Positions 14,462 to 21,403 of a stretch of DNA of 30,777 nt are shown here, in pieces. The position numbers and the translations under genes were made by a program. Each line of letters begins with the position of its first letter. Positions within the stretch are counted from its first letter, which is position 1. The stretch lies in the IMG/VR virus record IMGVR_UViG_3300011251_000002, positions 1 through 30,777 of that record; one strand, given 5' to 3'. The notes below the pieces were generated by a model. It was not told where the DNA came from. It made no database searches and saw only the letters and a list, made by a program, of their open reading frames with translations. The stretch comes from a virus.

Positions 14462-14733
14462 AATGGAAGGTCGTCCGTTACTTCAACGGTAGCCGCTTGT
14501 GGTTTAGGCTTGAAGGTATCAACGGAAGCGTAAAGTTTCCCTTGCTTACTTTCCTTAATCTGAGTTCTAAGTTCAAGACCTTCTTTGCCTTCGGTAAGGT
14601 GCTGGTCGTTTTCCTTTAGCCAAGCGATTAGCTTATTCGGATTAATAACAAGACTCGCTTTAACGAAGTCGGGTGCTTTCTCGTTCGGTGTAAAGACGTT
14701 TACTCCGTCTATAAATACTACTTTGTTTTCCAT
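14458..14733 (-). CDS. Single-stranded DNA-binding-like protein
   Basis: A 91-aa beta-rich protein starting MENKVVFIDGVNVFTPNEKA. It ends in TVEVTDDLPF, which matches the acidic, Pro-Phe C-terminal tip (DDxPF) that SSB proteins use to recruit partners. Gene order, exonuclease then SSB-like then NinG, places it in a recombination/replication cluster. An OB fold is likely but not proven by eye. Confidence 0.65.
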   Translation of the reverse strand: MENKVVFIDGVNVFTPNEKAPDFVKASLVINPNKLIAWLKENDQHLTEGKEGLELRTQIKESKQGKLYASVDTFKPKPQAATVEVTDDLPF

Positions 14734-14734
14734 T

Positions 14735-15352
14735 TTATTTTGGGTTTATTAAGTTACTAAGGTAATCATTTGCAAACTCCAGTCTCTCCCGGAGTTGCTC
14801 TTGCATTTCAAGGTCTTGCTCTACTCTTATTTCAATCAGTTTAAAGCGTTCGTCTTTAATGCGTGGGTCGAAGCTAACAAACCTACAAGCTAACGCTCCA
14901 GTTGCTAACATCTGACCTTGCATCTGCCACATATACTTAGGGTCTATGTAACCTTCAAAGGCAGTCTTGAGATGGTTGCTAGTATTGTAAGGGCACTTGA
15001 TTTCGATAAGTTCTCCGTTGACCATTCCGTCAGGACTTGCGCCTGAGTATTCGTTGATAGGAACGAAGGGCATCTCTTCAATCGTTAACCCGGTCGTCTC
15101 TTCAAAGTAAGCCTTGCAGATTGGTTCATTTTCTGTTCCCCAGTCTAAAGCCGCTCCGAAGATTTCCTTTCTTTCTTCCGTCAAGAGTTCTGCCGCCTTC
15201 TCGTAGATGTAACTTACTGCGGTCGCCCCTAGAACTTCGTCTTTCTTTCGTGCGTTGCTCATAAGTTCACCGAATCGGGAAGCCGTAAACTTCCCCATTC
15301 GTTGCTTGTGCCACTCGTCTGTCCGTTGTTCGGTAAATAGTTCTTCCAACAT
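14735..15352 (-). CDS. YqaJ-type viral exonuclease (lambda Exo family)
   Basis: The ATG at 15352 (1 nt after the previous stop) gives 205 aa; an ATG seven codons upstream at 15373 is possible. Motifs follow the YqaJ fold: EQRTDEWHKQRMGKFTASRF (8-27), E76 in LDWGTENEP, GASPDG with D108, EIKC with E117 and K119, and YMWQMQGQML (140-149). It digests double-stranded DNA from ends to give strands for annealing, working with the upstream putative annealing protein and the SSB-like protein. Confidence 0.9.
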   Translation of the reverse strand: MLEELFTEQRTDEWHKQRMGKFTASRFGELMSNARKKDEVLGATAVSYIYEKAAELLTEERKEIFGAALDWGTENEPICKAYFEETTGLTIEEMPFVPINEYSGASPDGMVNGELIEIKCPYNTSNHLKTAFEGYIDPKYMWQMQGQMLATGALACRFVSFDPRIKDERFKLIEIRVEQDLEMQEQLRERLEFANDYLSNLINPK

Positions 15353-15353
15353 A

Positions 15354-15800
15354 TTACTTGCGTTTAAAGTCACCTAAAGGAATTTCCGGGGATGGCGGAA
15401 GTTTGCGTTTAAAGTCATCTGATTCATCTTCTCCAAAAACACCTAACTCGTACATACCGCTAAGTTTTAGGACTATGCGTGATAAGGCTCTTTTTTCCGC
15501 CATACTAACGGGGTACTTTTGCCTTGTATTATCGGGTGAGGATTCTCCAAAAGTTTCCATTTGAATAGGTAAACCTTTGCTATTGCTCATCTCGCCCGTT
15601 GCTTTGATTACTACGTGCTTTAGGTCGTCCGATAAGCTGACAACTTCGTAGCTAACTCTTATGCCCTTTTGCGCTTGGATGCGCTCAATGCCTTGTCGGG
15701 TTATAATTACAAAGCCTTGAGGACTTTTGAAGAAGTGGTCTTTGTTTAGACCGTTTTCTTTTGCGAGACTGGTTAGCCTCTCTTTCTGCGTTTCGTTCAT
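15354..15800 (-). CDS. Putative single-strand annealing/recombination mediator protein
   Basis: A 148-aa protein. The central part includes GIRVSYEVVSLSDDLKHVVI followed by KATGEMSNSK; then comes RQKYPVSMAEKRALSRIVLK. The 'YPxxMAEKRA..R..LKL' block and the place beside a YqaJ exonuclease are typical of phage annealing proteins of the Erf/Rad52-like group. Assignment is by pattern and context. The C-terminus carries a repeated (D/G)DFKRK. Confidence 0.6.
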   Translation of the reverse strand: MNETQKERLTSLAKENGLNKDHFFKSPQGFVIITRQGIERIQAQKGIRVSYEVVSLSDDLKHVVIKATGEMSNSKGLPIQMETFGESSPDNTRQKYPVSMAEKRALSRIVLKLSGMYELGVFGEDESDDFKRKLPPSPEIPLGDFKRK

Positions 15801-15834
15801 CGTTCTGTTTTTGATGATTAATTAATAATTGAAT

Positions 15835-16083
15835 TTACGAATTTAAAGTCTGAATGTCAACCGAATTTTGCTGGTCGTCATAAATGCGGATAAAAGTATA
15901 AAGCCCCGACTTGATAGGCTCGGCTCTTGAGTATCTTACCAACTGCCAAAATGCAAAAGGCTCTACCCGGATTGTTACGCTCTCGGAAGATTGCAAATAG
16001 GTTAAGGCTCTGTTAGCGGTTCTCCTAACAAATGCTGGGATTTGCATATCTGAAAGTCGCTCTTGGAATGTAAGGTGGTTCAT
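15835..16083 (-). CDS. Hypothetical protein (82 aa)
   Basis: An 82-aa protein starting MNHLTFQERLSDMQIPAFVR, mixed alpha/beta, with IRVEPFAFWQLVRYSRAEP in the middle. The start overlaps the previous stop in an ATGA junction. Nothing recognised. It belongs to the early operon read from the promoter at 16510-16539. Confidence 0.65.
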   Translation of the reverse strand: MNHLTFQERLSDMQIPAFVRRTANRALTYLQSSESVTIRVEPFAFWQLVRYSRAEPIKSGLYTFIRIYDDQQNSVDIQTLNS

Positions 16084-16271
16084 ATCGTTGTCTTTCTGAT
16101 TACTTCATCATAAAGGTCTATCGCGGCACTTACACTACCATCTCTGTAATCATCAACCGCTTGAGAATTGGTTGAGATAGCGGAGTATAATTTACCATAC
16201 TTTTCAATGGTCACTTTATAATGTCCATAACCAGCGAATCTTACTGCTTTTACTCGGTCTTGCTTTTTCAT
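16080..16271 (-). CDS. Hypothetical small protein (63 aa)
   Basis: A 63-aa protein: basic N-terminus MKKQDRVKAVRFAGYGHYKV then acidic segments (QAVDDYRDGSVSAAIDLYDE). No family recognised. It is the second gene of the early operon and is coupled to the 82-aa gene by a 4-nt overlap. Confidence 0.65.
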   Translation of the reverse strand: MKKQDRVKAVRFAGYGHYKVTIEKYGKLYSAISTNSQAVDDYRDGSVSAAIDLYDEVIRKTTI

Positions 16272-16287
16272 TTTGTTCTGTTATTGT

Positions 16288-16309
16288 GGGGCGTTCTTAT
16301 GGTTGCCCC
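16288..16309 (-). other. Stem-loop between early genes
   Basis: Minus-strand GGGGC (16309-16305) and GCCCC (16292-16288) can form a 5-bp GC stem with a 12-nt loop in the 44-nt gap between the 53-aa and 63-aa genes. There is no T tract, so it is at most a weak attenuator or mRNA-processing hairpin. Confidence 0.3.
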
Positions 16310-16315
16310 GTTTGG

Positions 16316-16477
16316 TTAGTCCTCTATGTTGTTTTTAATCTTCATTGCAATCTCACCGTACTTAGCCGCTTGGTCGAAGTAGTACATCTTCATTTTAGGG
16401 TCTTGACATTCTTTATAAGCGTTAATCAAGAATGGAAGTTTAACAGTTTCGATGTGGTTTAGTCTTTCGTTTTTCAT
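16316..16477 (-). CDS. First gene of early operon, hypothetical (53 aa)
   Basis: A 53-codon frame, ATG 16477 to TAA 16318-16316. It starts MKNERLNHIETVKLPFLINA and ends GEIAMKIKNNIED. The product is helical and charged. It begins 33 nt after the -7 element of the early promoter and fills what would otherwise be a 240-nt empty stretch. Confidence 0.65.
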   Translation of the reverse strand: MKNERLNHIETVKLPFLINAYKECQDPKMKMYYFDQAAKYGEIAMKIKNNIED

Positions 16478-16509
16478 AATTGCTTTATTTTAAGCGGTTA
16501 ATTCTTTGA

Positions 16510-16539
16510 CAAATATATATATTCTTTTGAATAATCACT
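16510..16539 (-). promoter_or_regulatory. Early promoter with central palindrome
   Basis: The minus strand has TATATTTG (16517-16510), an exact TAnnTTTG, and ATTCAAAAGAAT (16532-16521) at the same 3-nt distance from it as in the promoter at 14027-14056. The upstream element is AGTG rather than TTTG, so it may be weaker or activator-dependent. The two sites are near-identical over about 25 bp. Confidence 0.65.
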
Positions 16540-16578
16540 ATATCAATGCAAGTTTTTTCAATTATTTTTTTTTTGAAC

Positions 16579-16779
16579 TTAATTTTGCCGTGAATAGGCG
16601 TTTAAAATAGCCTCTTGGTTTAACTCAATCTCACGGTTACGTTCCTCTGCGCTGACTGCGGCATCAAAAATAACGTCTTGCGTGTCCTCAAATTGGCGAA
16701 CCTTGTAGCCTATATAAAGAAGAAGCCCCACAATAAAGAAAAGAAGGCAAACCGAAACGGTTAAAAGAAAGATTATCAT
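16579..16779 (-). CDS. Small single-span membrane protein (66 aa)
   Basis: A 66-aa protein with one strongly hydrophobic N-terminal helix (residues 1-25, IIFLLTVSVCLLFFIVGLL) and a hydrophilic, acidic helical tail (AAVSAEERNREIELNQEAI). It is the last gene of the late operon, coupled to the phosphoesterase by ATGA. Near the lysis genes it could be an accessory holin or antiholin, but this is a guess. Confidence 0.65.
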   Translation of the reverse strand: MIIFLLTVSVCLLFFIVGLLLYIGYKVRQFEDTQDVIFDAAVSAEERNREIELNQEAILNAYSRQN

Positions 16780-17489
16780 AATTCCATTAGTTCATTTATT
16801 ACGGTCTTGCCACCTATCACAACGGCACAACCTATCGCTGGTTTCTTGCCACGTTTGGCGTAAGCGAAAGCGTATTTATCGAAGTCAATTCCACAACCTA
16901 CCTGAGTGCCGAACACTTTGAAGTTCTGACCTACGTACCATTCTGAATAGCATTGAGTATGAAGATGTCCCTGAACCGTTGACTGCATATCCGCCCGACA
17001 TTTAGTTCTAGCCGTTCCAGCTTCACCATGAACGTACTGCACTCCATCGTAAGCGACCCGGTCAACAAATCGCCACGTTGGAGCGTTAAGCACTTCGTTA
17101 AAGGACTTTATCCAAGCCTTCGGAATGCCACCTGAGAAAGCCTTTCTTGAAATTATACGGTCGTGGTTTCCAATAGTTACATCAGCAACCGGGAAAGCCT
17201 CAACCCATCTTTGAAGTCGTTGAATAGCAAGTTCCAATTCTTGACCTCCGCCCATTCCGTCCGGGTCTGTCTCGTGGAAACTAGAATAATGCGAGTCAAT
17301 GCAATCACCAATAAAGATAACTTGGTTACAATTGTGCTTTCGGTACGTGTCTTTGCAGAAATCTAAGTAACCATCAAGACAAAACGGCTCGTGGAGGTCG
17401 CCTATTACTAATATCCTACGCTCTTTCCGGGTTAGATTATTCCAAGCATCCAACATTTGCCCCTTTATTCGGGGTCGAAAGTCGCTCAT
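16776..17489 (-). CDS. Calcineurin-like metallophosphoesterase
   Basis: The ATG at 17489 forms an ATGA overlap with the previous stop and gives 237 aa; a longer frame start at 17555 is not needed. Metal-binding motifs are in order: GDLH (D31, H33), GDCID (D62), GNHDR (N108, H109), H154 in VHGE and GHLH (H175, H177). These define the calcineurin-like phosphoesterase fold with two metal ions. The substrate is unknown; phage members act on nucleic acids or nucleotides. Placement after the lysis genes is unusual. Confidence 0.88.
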   Translation of the reverse strand: MSDFRPRIKGQMLDAWNNLTRKERRILVIGDLHEPFCLDGYLDFCKDTYRKHNCNQVIFIGDCIDSHYSSFHETDPDGMGGGQELELAIQRLQRWVEAFPVADVTIGNHDRIISRKAFSGGIPKAWIKSFNEVLNAPTWRFVDRVAYDGVQYVHGEAGTARTKCRADMQSTVQGHLHTQCYSEWYVGQNFKVFGTQVGCGIDFDKYAFAYAKRGKKPAIGCAVVIGGKTVINELMEL

Positions 17490-17680
17490 TGGGCTTGTAC
17501 TATGTCCGCAAACTCCGCATCTAGCGAACGAATTTCCCGAAGCAACTCCGCCCATTTAATCTTTGTCTCAAATCGTTCTAAATCGGTGGATTCAGTACCT
17601 AAGTTAGCTTGATTTGAAGCGTTCTTTTTTAGCAATTTATCTATTGCTTCCCTAGTAATCGGGTTCGTATGGTATATCAT
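17486..17680 (-). CDS. Hypothetical small protein (64 aa)
   Basis: A 64-aa soluble helical protein, MIYHTNPITREAIDKLLKKN to SLDAEFADIVQAQ. It overlaps neighbours on both sides by 4 nt. No family recognised. It sits between the spanin-like gene and the phosphoesterase. Confidence 0.65.
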   Translation of the reverse strand: MIYHTNPITREAIDKLLKKNASNQANLGTESTDLERFETKIKWAELLREIRSLDAEFADIVQAQ

Positions 17681-18261
17681 CTGTTTATAATGTTTCGACC
17701 AATGCCAACACCTATAAAGTGTTGACCGTTATAGCCATAATTCACGCCAAAATAAGTCTTTTTAACCGTAGCTTGTAAACCAATTGCAAATAACGGGGTG
17801 TAATTTTCGACAAAATCACTCTGAAGCCCGACTAAACCGTGAACACCTAACGCCCAGCCTAAAGGTTTCTTTCGTAATTCTATCTTTAAGTTCTCGGTTC
17901 TGTTCTGATAGTTGCTCCAAGTTAACCGAATGTCGTTTAGAGTCGTGTCGTAATTAGCTACTTCGGTAAGCCACGTTTCCACTATCTTAAAAGTATCTAT
18001 CAATAACATTGTATCTAAGCGAATAACTATCTTATCCGAGTAGATTGTATCGTAACGAGTAACGAGTTCTTTAGAGACAAAGCGAACGGTATCGGTGCGC
18101 CATCTATCAACGTATTTAATAGTCGGGACTGGTTTCTCTATTACGGTTGTAACTACTTCAGGTTCTCCGCAACCTTTGGACGCAATTATAACGCCCAGTA
18201 AGAAAGCTAAAAGATAAGGCGTGTATGCCTTTATTAGATGTATTGCGATGTCCCTTCCCAA
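17677..18261 (-). CDS. Spanin-like envelope protein (194 aa)
   Basis: The N-terminal hydrophobic segment (residues 11-28, KAYTPYLLAFLLGVIIAS) is followed by Cys but without a strict lipobox. A periplasmic part has repeated RxDT motifs (WRTDTVRF, TRYDTIYSDK, IRLDTMLL). The last 60 residues alternate in the manner of outer-membrane beta strands (ALGVHGLVGL, FAIGLQATV, FGVNYGY, FIGVGIG). The start lies 28 nt inside the end of the lysozyme gene, the usual spanin position. I infer a single protein joining inner and outer membranes during lysis. Confidence 0.5.
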   Translation of the reverse strand: MGRDIAIHLIKAYTPYLLAFLLGVIIASKGCGEPEVVTTVIEKPVPTIKYVDRWRTDTVRFVSKELVTRYDTIYSDKIVIRLDTMLLIDTFKIVETWLTEVANYDTTLNDIRLTWSNYQNRTENLKIELRKKPLGWALGVHGLVGLQSDFVENYTPLFAIGLQATVKKTYFGVNYGYNGQHFIGVGIGRNIINR

Positions 18262-18722
18262 AGTTCTATTTCAGATTCTCGTCTACGGATTAAACCTTTA
18301 AGAACTCTTCCTCCGCCTTTGTTCCAACGCCTGAACTGGCTAGGTATTTCTGAATAGTTAGGGTTTGAATTTAACCAAGATAATAAAGTAGACTTTGAGA
18401 AGTTGCCTATTCCTACGTTATAAGTAAAGGAAATTAGAGCGGCTAATTTGTGCGCTGGAAGTTTCACCTCCACAACATTCTTTACTTGCTTCTCAACGCT
18501 CTTAATAGTGTCCAGTAGCATCTTATCCGCTTCTTTCTTGGTTATATCTGAGTCGTCCATAGTAACCCGTTCACCGTTTGCATACATTGTATTTCCGTAG
18601 CCGATAGTTGGAATGTTAGCTGGGCACAAGTAAGGTTCTGAAGAGTAGCCTTCAAACTCTTTTATTACCTCTGCGGCTATCTTTGCCGCGTTTGGTCTTG
18701 GTTTCTTCTTTGCAGTTTCCAT
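18234..18722 (-). CDS. Endolysin, T4-type lysozyme (GH24)
   Basis: A 162-aa muramidase. The catalytic arrangement E-8aa-D/C-5aa-T is present as E24, C33 and T39 (FEGYSS...YLCPANIPTIGYG). This is the phage lysozyme family that cuts the MurNAc-GlcNAc bond in peptidoglycan. The middle has LISFTYNVGIGNFSKSTLL and the end RRWNKGGGRVLKGLIRRRES, both typical of GH24. There is no signal peptide, so release through a holin is expected. It lies between the holin-like and spanin-like genes. Confidence 0.93.
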   Translation of the reverse strand: METAKKKPRPNAAKIAAEVIKEFEGYSSEPYLCPANIPTIGYGNTMYANGERVTMDDSDITKKEADKMLLDTIKSVEKQVKNVVEVKLPAHKLAALISFTYNVGIGNFSKSTLLSWLNSNPNYSEIPSQFRRWNKGGGRVLKGLIRRRESEIELWEGTSQYI

Positions 18723-18758
18723 TACATTTACATTCTACGGGTCGCCAAGCGCACCACT

Positions 18759-18986
18759 TTACATTTTGCACTTATTCTCTTTAAGTTCTCCACGCATCTC
18801 AACTAACGCTTTTGTGTTGTCGGCTATTACATCGCTGAACTTGTCTACGTGCTTGTCGTTCGCCTCTTGCCAGTCCTTTCGCTCGTCTCGGTGTATGTCG
18901 GTTAATTTGTTTAAATAGAAGATAAGAACACCTAAAAAGACTCCAGCGATACCATACTGCGTAAATGCTTCGATTAGAATTTCCAT
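18759..18986 (-). CDS. Holin-like protein (75 aa)
   Basis: A 75-aa protein with one transmembrane helix at residues 8-26 (QYGIAGVFLGVLIFYLNKL) and a charged, helical C-terminal tail (IHRDERKDWQEANDKHVDKF). This layout resembles BhlA/UviB-type holins. Directly upstream of the endolysin, it probably forms the membrane lesions that release it. It shares one base with the previous gene (TAATG). Confidence 0.65.
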   Translation of the reverse strand: MEILIEAFTQYGIAGVFLGVLIFYLNKLTDIHRDERKDWQEANDKHVDKFSDVIADNTKALVEMRGELKENKCKM

Positions 18987-19201
18987 TATAAAACTAGGTT
19001 ACCTTGTTCATCAACTTCGGGAACAATGTCCCACTCTAATAACTCGGCAGCCCATTGCTCCTCATCCGTAAATTCGTCAAAAATCCAAATGGTTTCAAAG
19101 ACTTGGTTTGGCTCGACCCAACCGTATGATTTAACTTCTGTTCGTTCGTCATCGAAACAGATGTAGTATGTTCGGACTGGTGGGTATATTATTTCGTTCA
19201 T
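18986..19201 (-). CDS. Hypothetical acidic protein (71 aa)
   Basis: A 71-aa acidic, aromatic-rich protein: MNEIIYPPVRTYYICFDDER, VFETIWIFDEFTDEEQW, and WDIVPEVDEQGNLVL. It lies 10 nt after the BspA-like gene, so it could assist or cap that protein, but there is no direct sign. No family recognised. Confidence 0.65.
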   Translation of the reverse strand: MNEIIYPPVRTYYICFDDERTEVKSYGWVEPNQVFETIWIFDEFTDEEQWAAELLEWDIVPEVDEQGNLVL

Positions 19202-19211
19202 CTTGTTTTAT

Positions 19212-20126
19212 TTATGCTGCTCCACCATCGGTTATTCCACCTACACTACTTATGATTGCATTTCTTGCCGCTACAACGGCAGCATCTCCCGAATCGTAAG
19301 TGCTACCTCCCATGTGAACGATGCCCGAATATGGTATTGGCAGTTGTGCCGCCCATCCTATTAATGTTGTCCCGTAATTAGCTGGAGATAATCCAGTTGA
19401 TGAAACCATAAATGTATTGAAACCACTTGTGATTGTGCTAATATCCCAATCACCCATTGGTTGGTCGTAACTGTCTGCATTTTGAAACATTCTAGTCACC
19501 CTCGTAGCCCCGTTGAAATCAATTGAATTAATGTTTCTATTAAAATTGGTGTTATTTAAAAACGCATTTTGCCAGTCTGTAACTGAAGTCGTTACCCAAT
19601 TTGAAATGTTAGCATTCATTCCTCTAACAGAATTACCGCCAAATGACTGAAGGAATTTAGTGACATTACTAACATCCCATCCAGTCCAGTCAGGTGTTAT
19701 GTTACCTATATTATCAAACATATACAACCAATCCGTTGCGGTAATGCTTGGTATGTCTGTTGCAGACCACGTTGCTAGATTTTCACAACCTCTAAATATA
19801 CCATTACTATCAAGAACTAAGCCCCCACAATTAACGACCTCTATAAGTTTCCTTCTATCACCTAAATTATTAAATCTAAAGCCTGTAACAGAACCAACAA
19901 TAGTAACTGTGTAAACACCGCCCGAAGCGTAGGTGTGCGTGTTGGTTGTATCTGAACTGCCATCTCCCCAATCAACGGTTAATCCAGCCGTCATTGGAAG
20001 GACAATAGTATCACTAGCAGAGCCAGCTTGAGTAGTGTCCCAAGTTGAAACAAAATCGGGGTTAGGCGCAGCACCTCCTCCACCTCCGCGAATTGGTCGA
20101 AGTCCTATTTTAGAACTGCCTATCAT
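19212..20126 (-). CDS. BspA/DUF285-like surface protein with PKD-like segment, possible tail fibre or adhesin
   Basis: A 304-aa protein. A Gly-rich linker (RGGGGGAAP, 14-22) follows a short N-terminus. Residues ~28-80 form a PKD-like unit (VDWGDGSSDTTNTHTY, then GVYTVTIVG). The rest holds repeats with the DUF285 look: MFDNIGNITPDWTGWDVSNV, WQNAFLNNTNFN, MFQNADSYDQPMGDWDIST. These domains are common in secreted Bacteroidota proteins. In a phage this suggests a host-binding fibre or an adhesin displayed on the virion. There is no signal peptide. Confidence 0.7.
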   Translation of the reverse strand: MIGSSKIGLRPIRGGGGGAAPNPDFVSTWDTTQAGSASDTIVLPMTAGLTVDWGDGSSDTTNTHTYASGGVYTVTIVGSVTGFRFNNLGDRRKLIEVVNCGGLVLDSNGIFRGCENLATWSATDIPSITATDWLYMFDNIGNITPDWTGWDVSNVTKFLQSFGGNSVRGMNANISNWVTTSVTDWQNAFLNNTNFNRNINSIDFNGATRVTRMFQNADSYDQPMGDWDISTITSGFNTFMVSSTGLSPANYGTTLIGWAAQLPIPYSGIVHMGGSTYDSGDAAVVAARNAIISSVGGITDGGAA

Positions 20127-20383
20127 TGGTTATAAACGATAACGCTACCACTTGTCAAAGTGATAGCAGTAATAGATTCGCCACTTGGAACAACGATGTA
20201 AGCCCCAGCTTTTAAAGCGGTGCTTAGCCCGTAAGCCGCTAGTGAGTCAGTTGAGCCTACGGTGAAAACGGTTACAACCGTGTCTTCTTGAGCAACAAAT
20301 GCGTAGCCCGTTAGTGATGTGTGAGCGGCAGCACCGAGAACTTTGCATCCTCTTCCGCCTAGCATTTTTTGTGAATCAGTCAT
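20123..20383 (-). CDS. Small virion-type protein (86 aa)
   Basis: An 86-aa beta-rich protein, MTDSQKMLGGRGCKVLGAAA to ITLTSGSVIVYNQ, with GAYIVVPSGESITAITLTSG near the end. Similar short proteins accompany connector and fibre genes in flavobacterial phages. It may be a small decoration or fibre-attachment subunit. It overlaps the BspA-like gene by 4 nt. Confidence 0.55.
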   Translation of the reverse strand: MTDSQKMLGGRGCKVLGAAAHTSLTGYAFVAQEDTVVTVFTVGSTDSLAAYGLSTALKAGAYIVVPSGESITAITLTSGSVIVYNQ

Positions 20384-20386
20384 TTT

Positions 20387-20815
20387 TTAAATTGGTATTT
20401 GGCACTTATTATAATCGTATGGTTGGGTAATTGAAAGCACGCAAGCGTGTCCGCTTACCTTGTCGTCAAAGCGTTCGGTAAATGGTTCAAGTGTTACGCT
20501 CGGTTGTATGCTTAAATCGGTCGTGTGCAACTGTCGAAAGTAAGCAACGAAGTCCAAAAGAACTTGTATCGTGTCGCTCATTACTTCTTGCTCGTTCTCT
20601 TCACCCGGTAAGACTCTGTCCATTGCCAAGAGTCGAATGTTATAAGTCAAAGTTCGCTCAGAAAGAACAACGCTCTCCTCAATCGCCCAAAGAACAAGGT
20701 AGTCAAGTTCCTTCGGGTTGATTTCCCAAACGTCCCCGTGACCGTACTGCTGAACCTGAAGGTGTGCAGTCGCCTCGTTTTCTATCAGAGTTAGTATTTC
20801 GTTGAGCGTGTACAT
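20387..20815 (-). CDS. Putative tail terminator/neck protein (142 aa)
   Basis: A 142-aa protein that starts with a helix (MYTLNEILTLIENEATAHLQ), then QQYGHGDVWEINPKELDYLV, a strand LTYNIRLLAMDRVL, and ends with a strand-rich domain. This resembles tail terminator or neck proteins of Bacteroidota phages. It follows the connector gene, which fits a head-tail joining role. Confidence 0.5.
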   Translation of the reverse strand: MYTLNEILTLIENEATAHLQVQQYGHGDVWEINPKELDYLVLWAIEESVVLSERTLTYNIRLLAMDRVLPGEENEQEVMSDTIQVLLDFVAYFRQLHTTDLSIQPSVTLEPFTERFDDKVSGHACVLSITQPYDYNKCQIPI

Positions 20816-20838
20816 ATTTCTTTAGCTTCTCTAAATTT

Positions 20839-21402
20839 TTAATATTTACGTTTACGCTCATATTTATCTTCTAAACTTATGTTTCGTCTTGTGTTGCCCA
20901 AGAACATTCCAGTCGTGTAAGTTCTAGTGTCGGGTTGTATGGTGTCAAGTCCGCTATTCGGGTTGGCGTAAGCCGGGTAATCGGTACTGTTTTCTAGTAA
21001 GAAATTAACCAGTCTTTCGGTGTACCATTCGGCTTTATCTCGGTACTTATGCTGAATGAAATTTATCTCGTCAAGCGAAGCGTTAGAACTGTTCTCAGAA
21101 CTTTGTTGGTGCAGTCCTTTGTTTAGGAACTTGTAACTAATCGCAGTCGGTGCTTCAGCCTGAACCCAGTAAAGTAAAGAAGGTTGTATATAATCTTCTA
21201 GTAACGTCTCGTTTGCCGTTGTTAAACTTGAAGCGGTTATCTGTGCTTTGAGTTCATCGTATAAAGTAGTTCCAATCTTGTGTTGGATGTGGATGTCTTG
21301 GCACATCAATACAACGGGACGTAGGTACTTAAAATCAATATTCTCGTGAAGGAGAGTATTGTCCTTGAGGAAAGTTTCGGATATGAATAATACGTTAGCC
21401 AT
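20839..21402 (-). CDS. Putative head-tail connector (DUF6712-like, 187 aa)
   Basis: A 187-aa mainly helical protein beginning MANVLFISETFLKDNTLLHE, then YLRPVVLMCQDIHIQHKIGT, IQPSLLYWVQAEAP and FIQHKYRDKAEWYTERLVNF. The opening and the 'QDIHIQ..IGT.LY.EL' block are characteristic of a connector-type family in Bacteroidota phages. It starts 1 nt after the portal stop, the normal place for an adaptor that docks on the portal. Confidence 0.65.
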   Translation of the reverse strand: MANVLFISETFLKDNTLLHENIDFKYLRPVVLMCQDIHIQHKIGTTLYDELKAQITASSLTTANETLLEDYIQPSLLYWVQAEAPTAISYKFLNKGLHQQSSENSSNASLDEINFIQHKYRDKAEWYTERLVNFLLENSTDYPAYANPNSGLDTIQPDTRTYTTGMFLGNTRRNISLEDKYERKRKY

Positions 21403-21403
21403 C

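Noticed and set aside
16840-17555. Longer start of the metallophosphoesterase at 17555
   Set aside because: It would overlap the 64-aa gene by 70 nt; the ATG at 17489 makes the usual ATGA junction and keeps all motifs.
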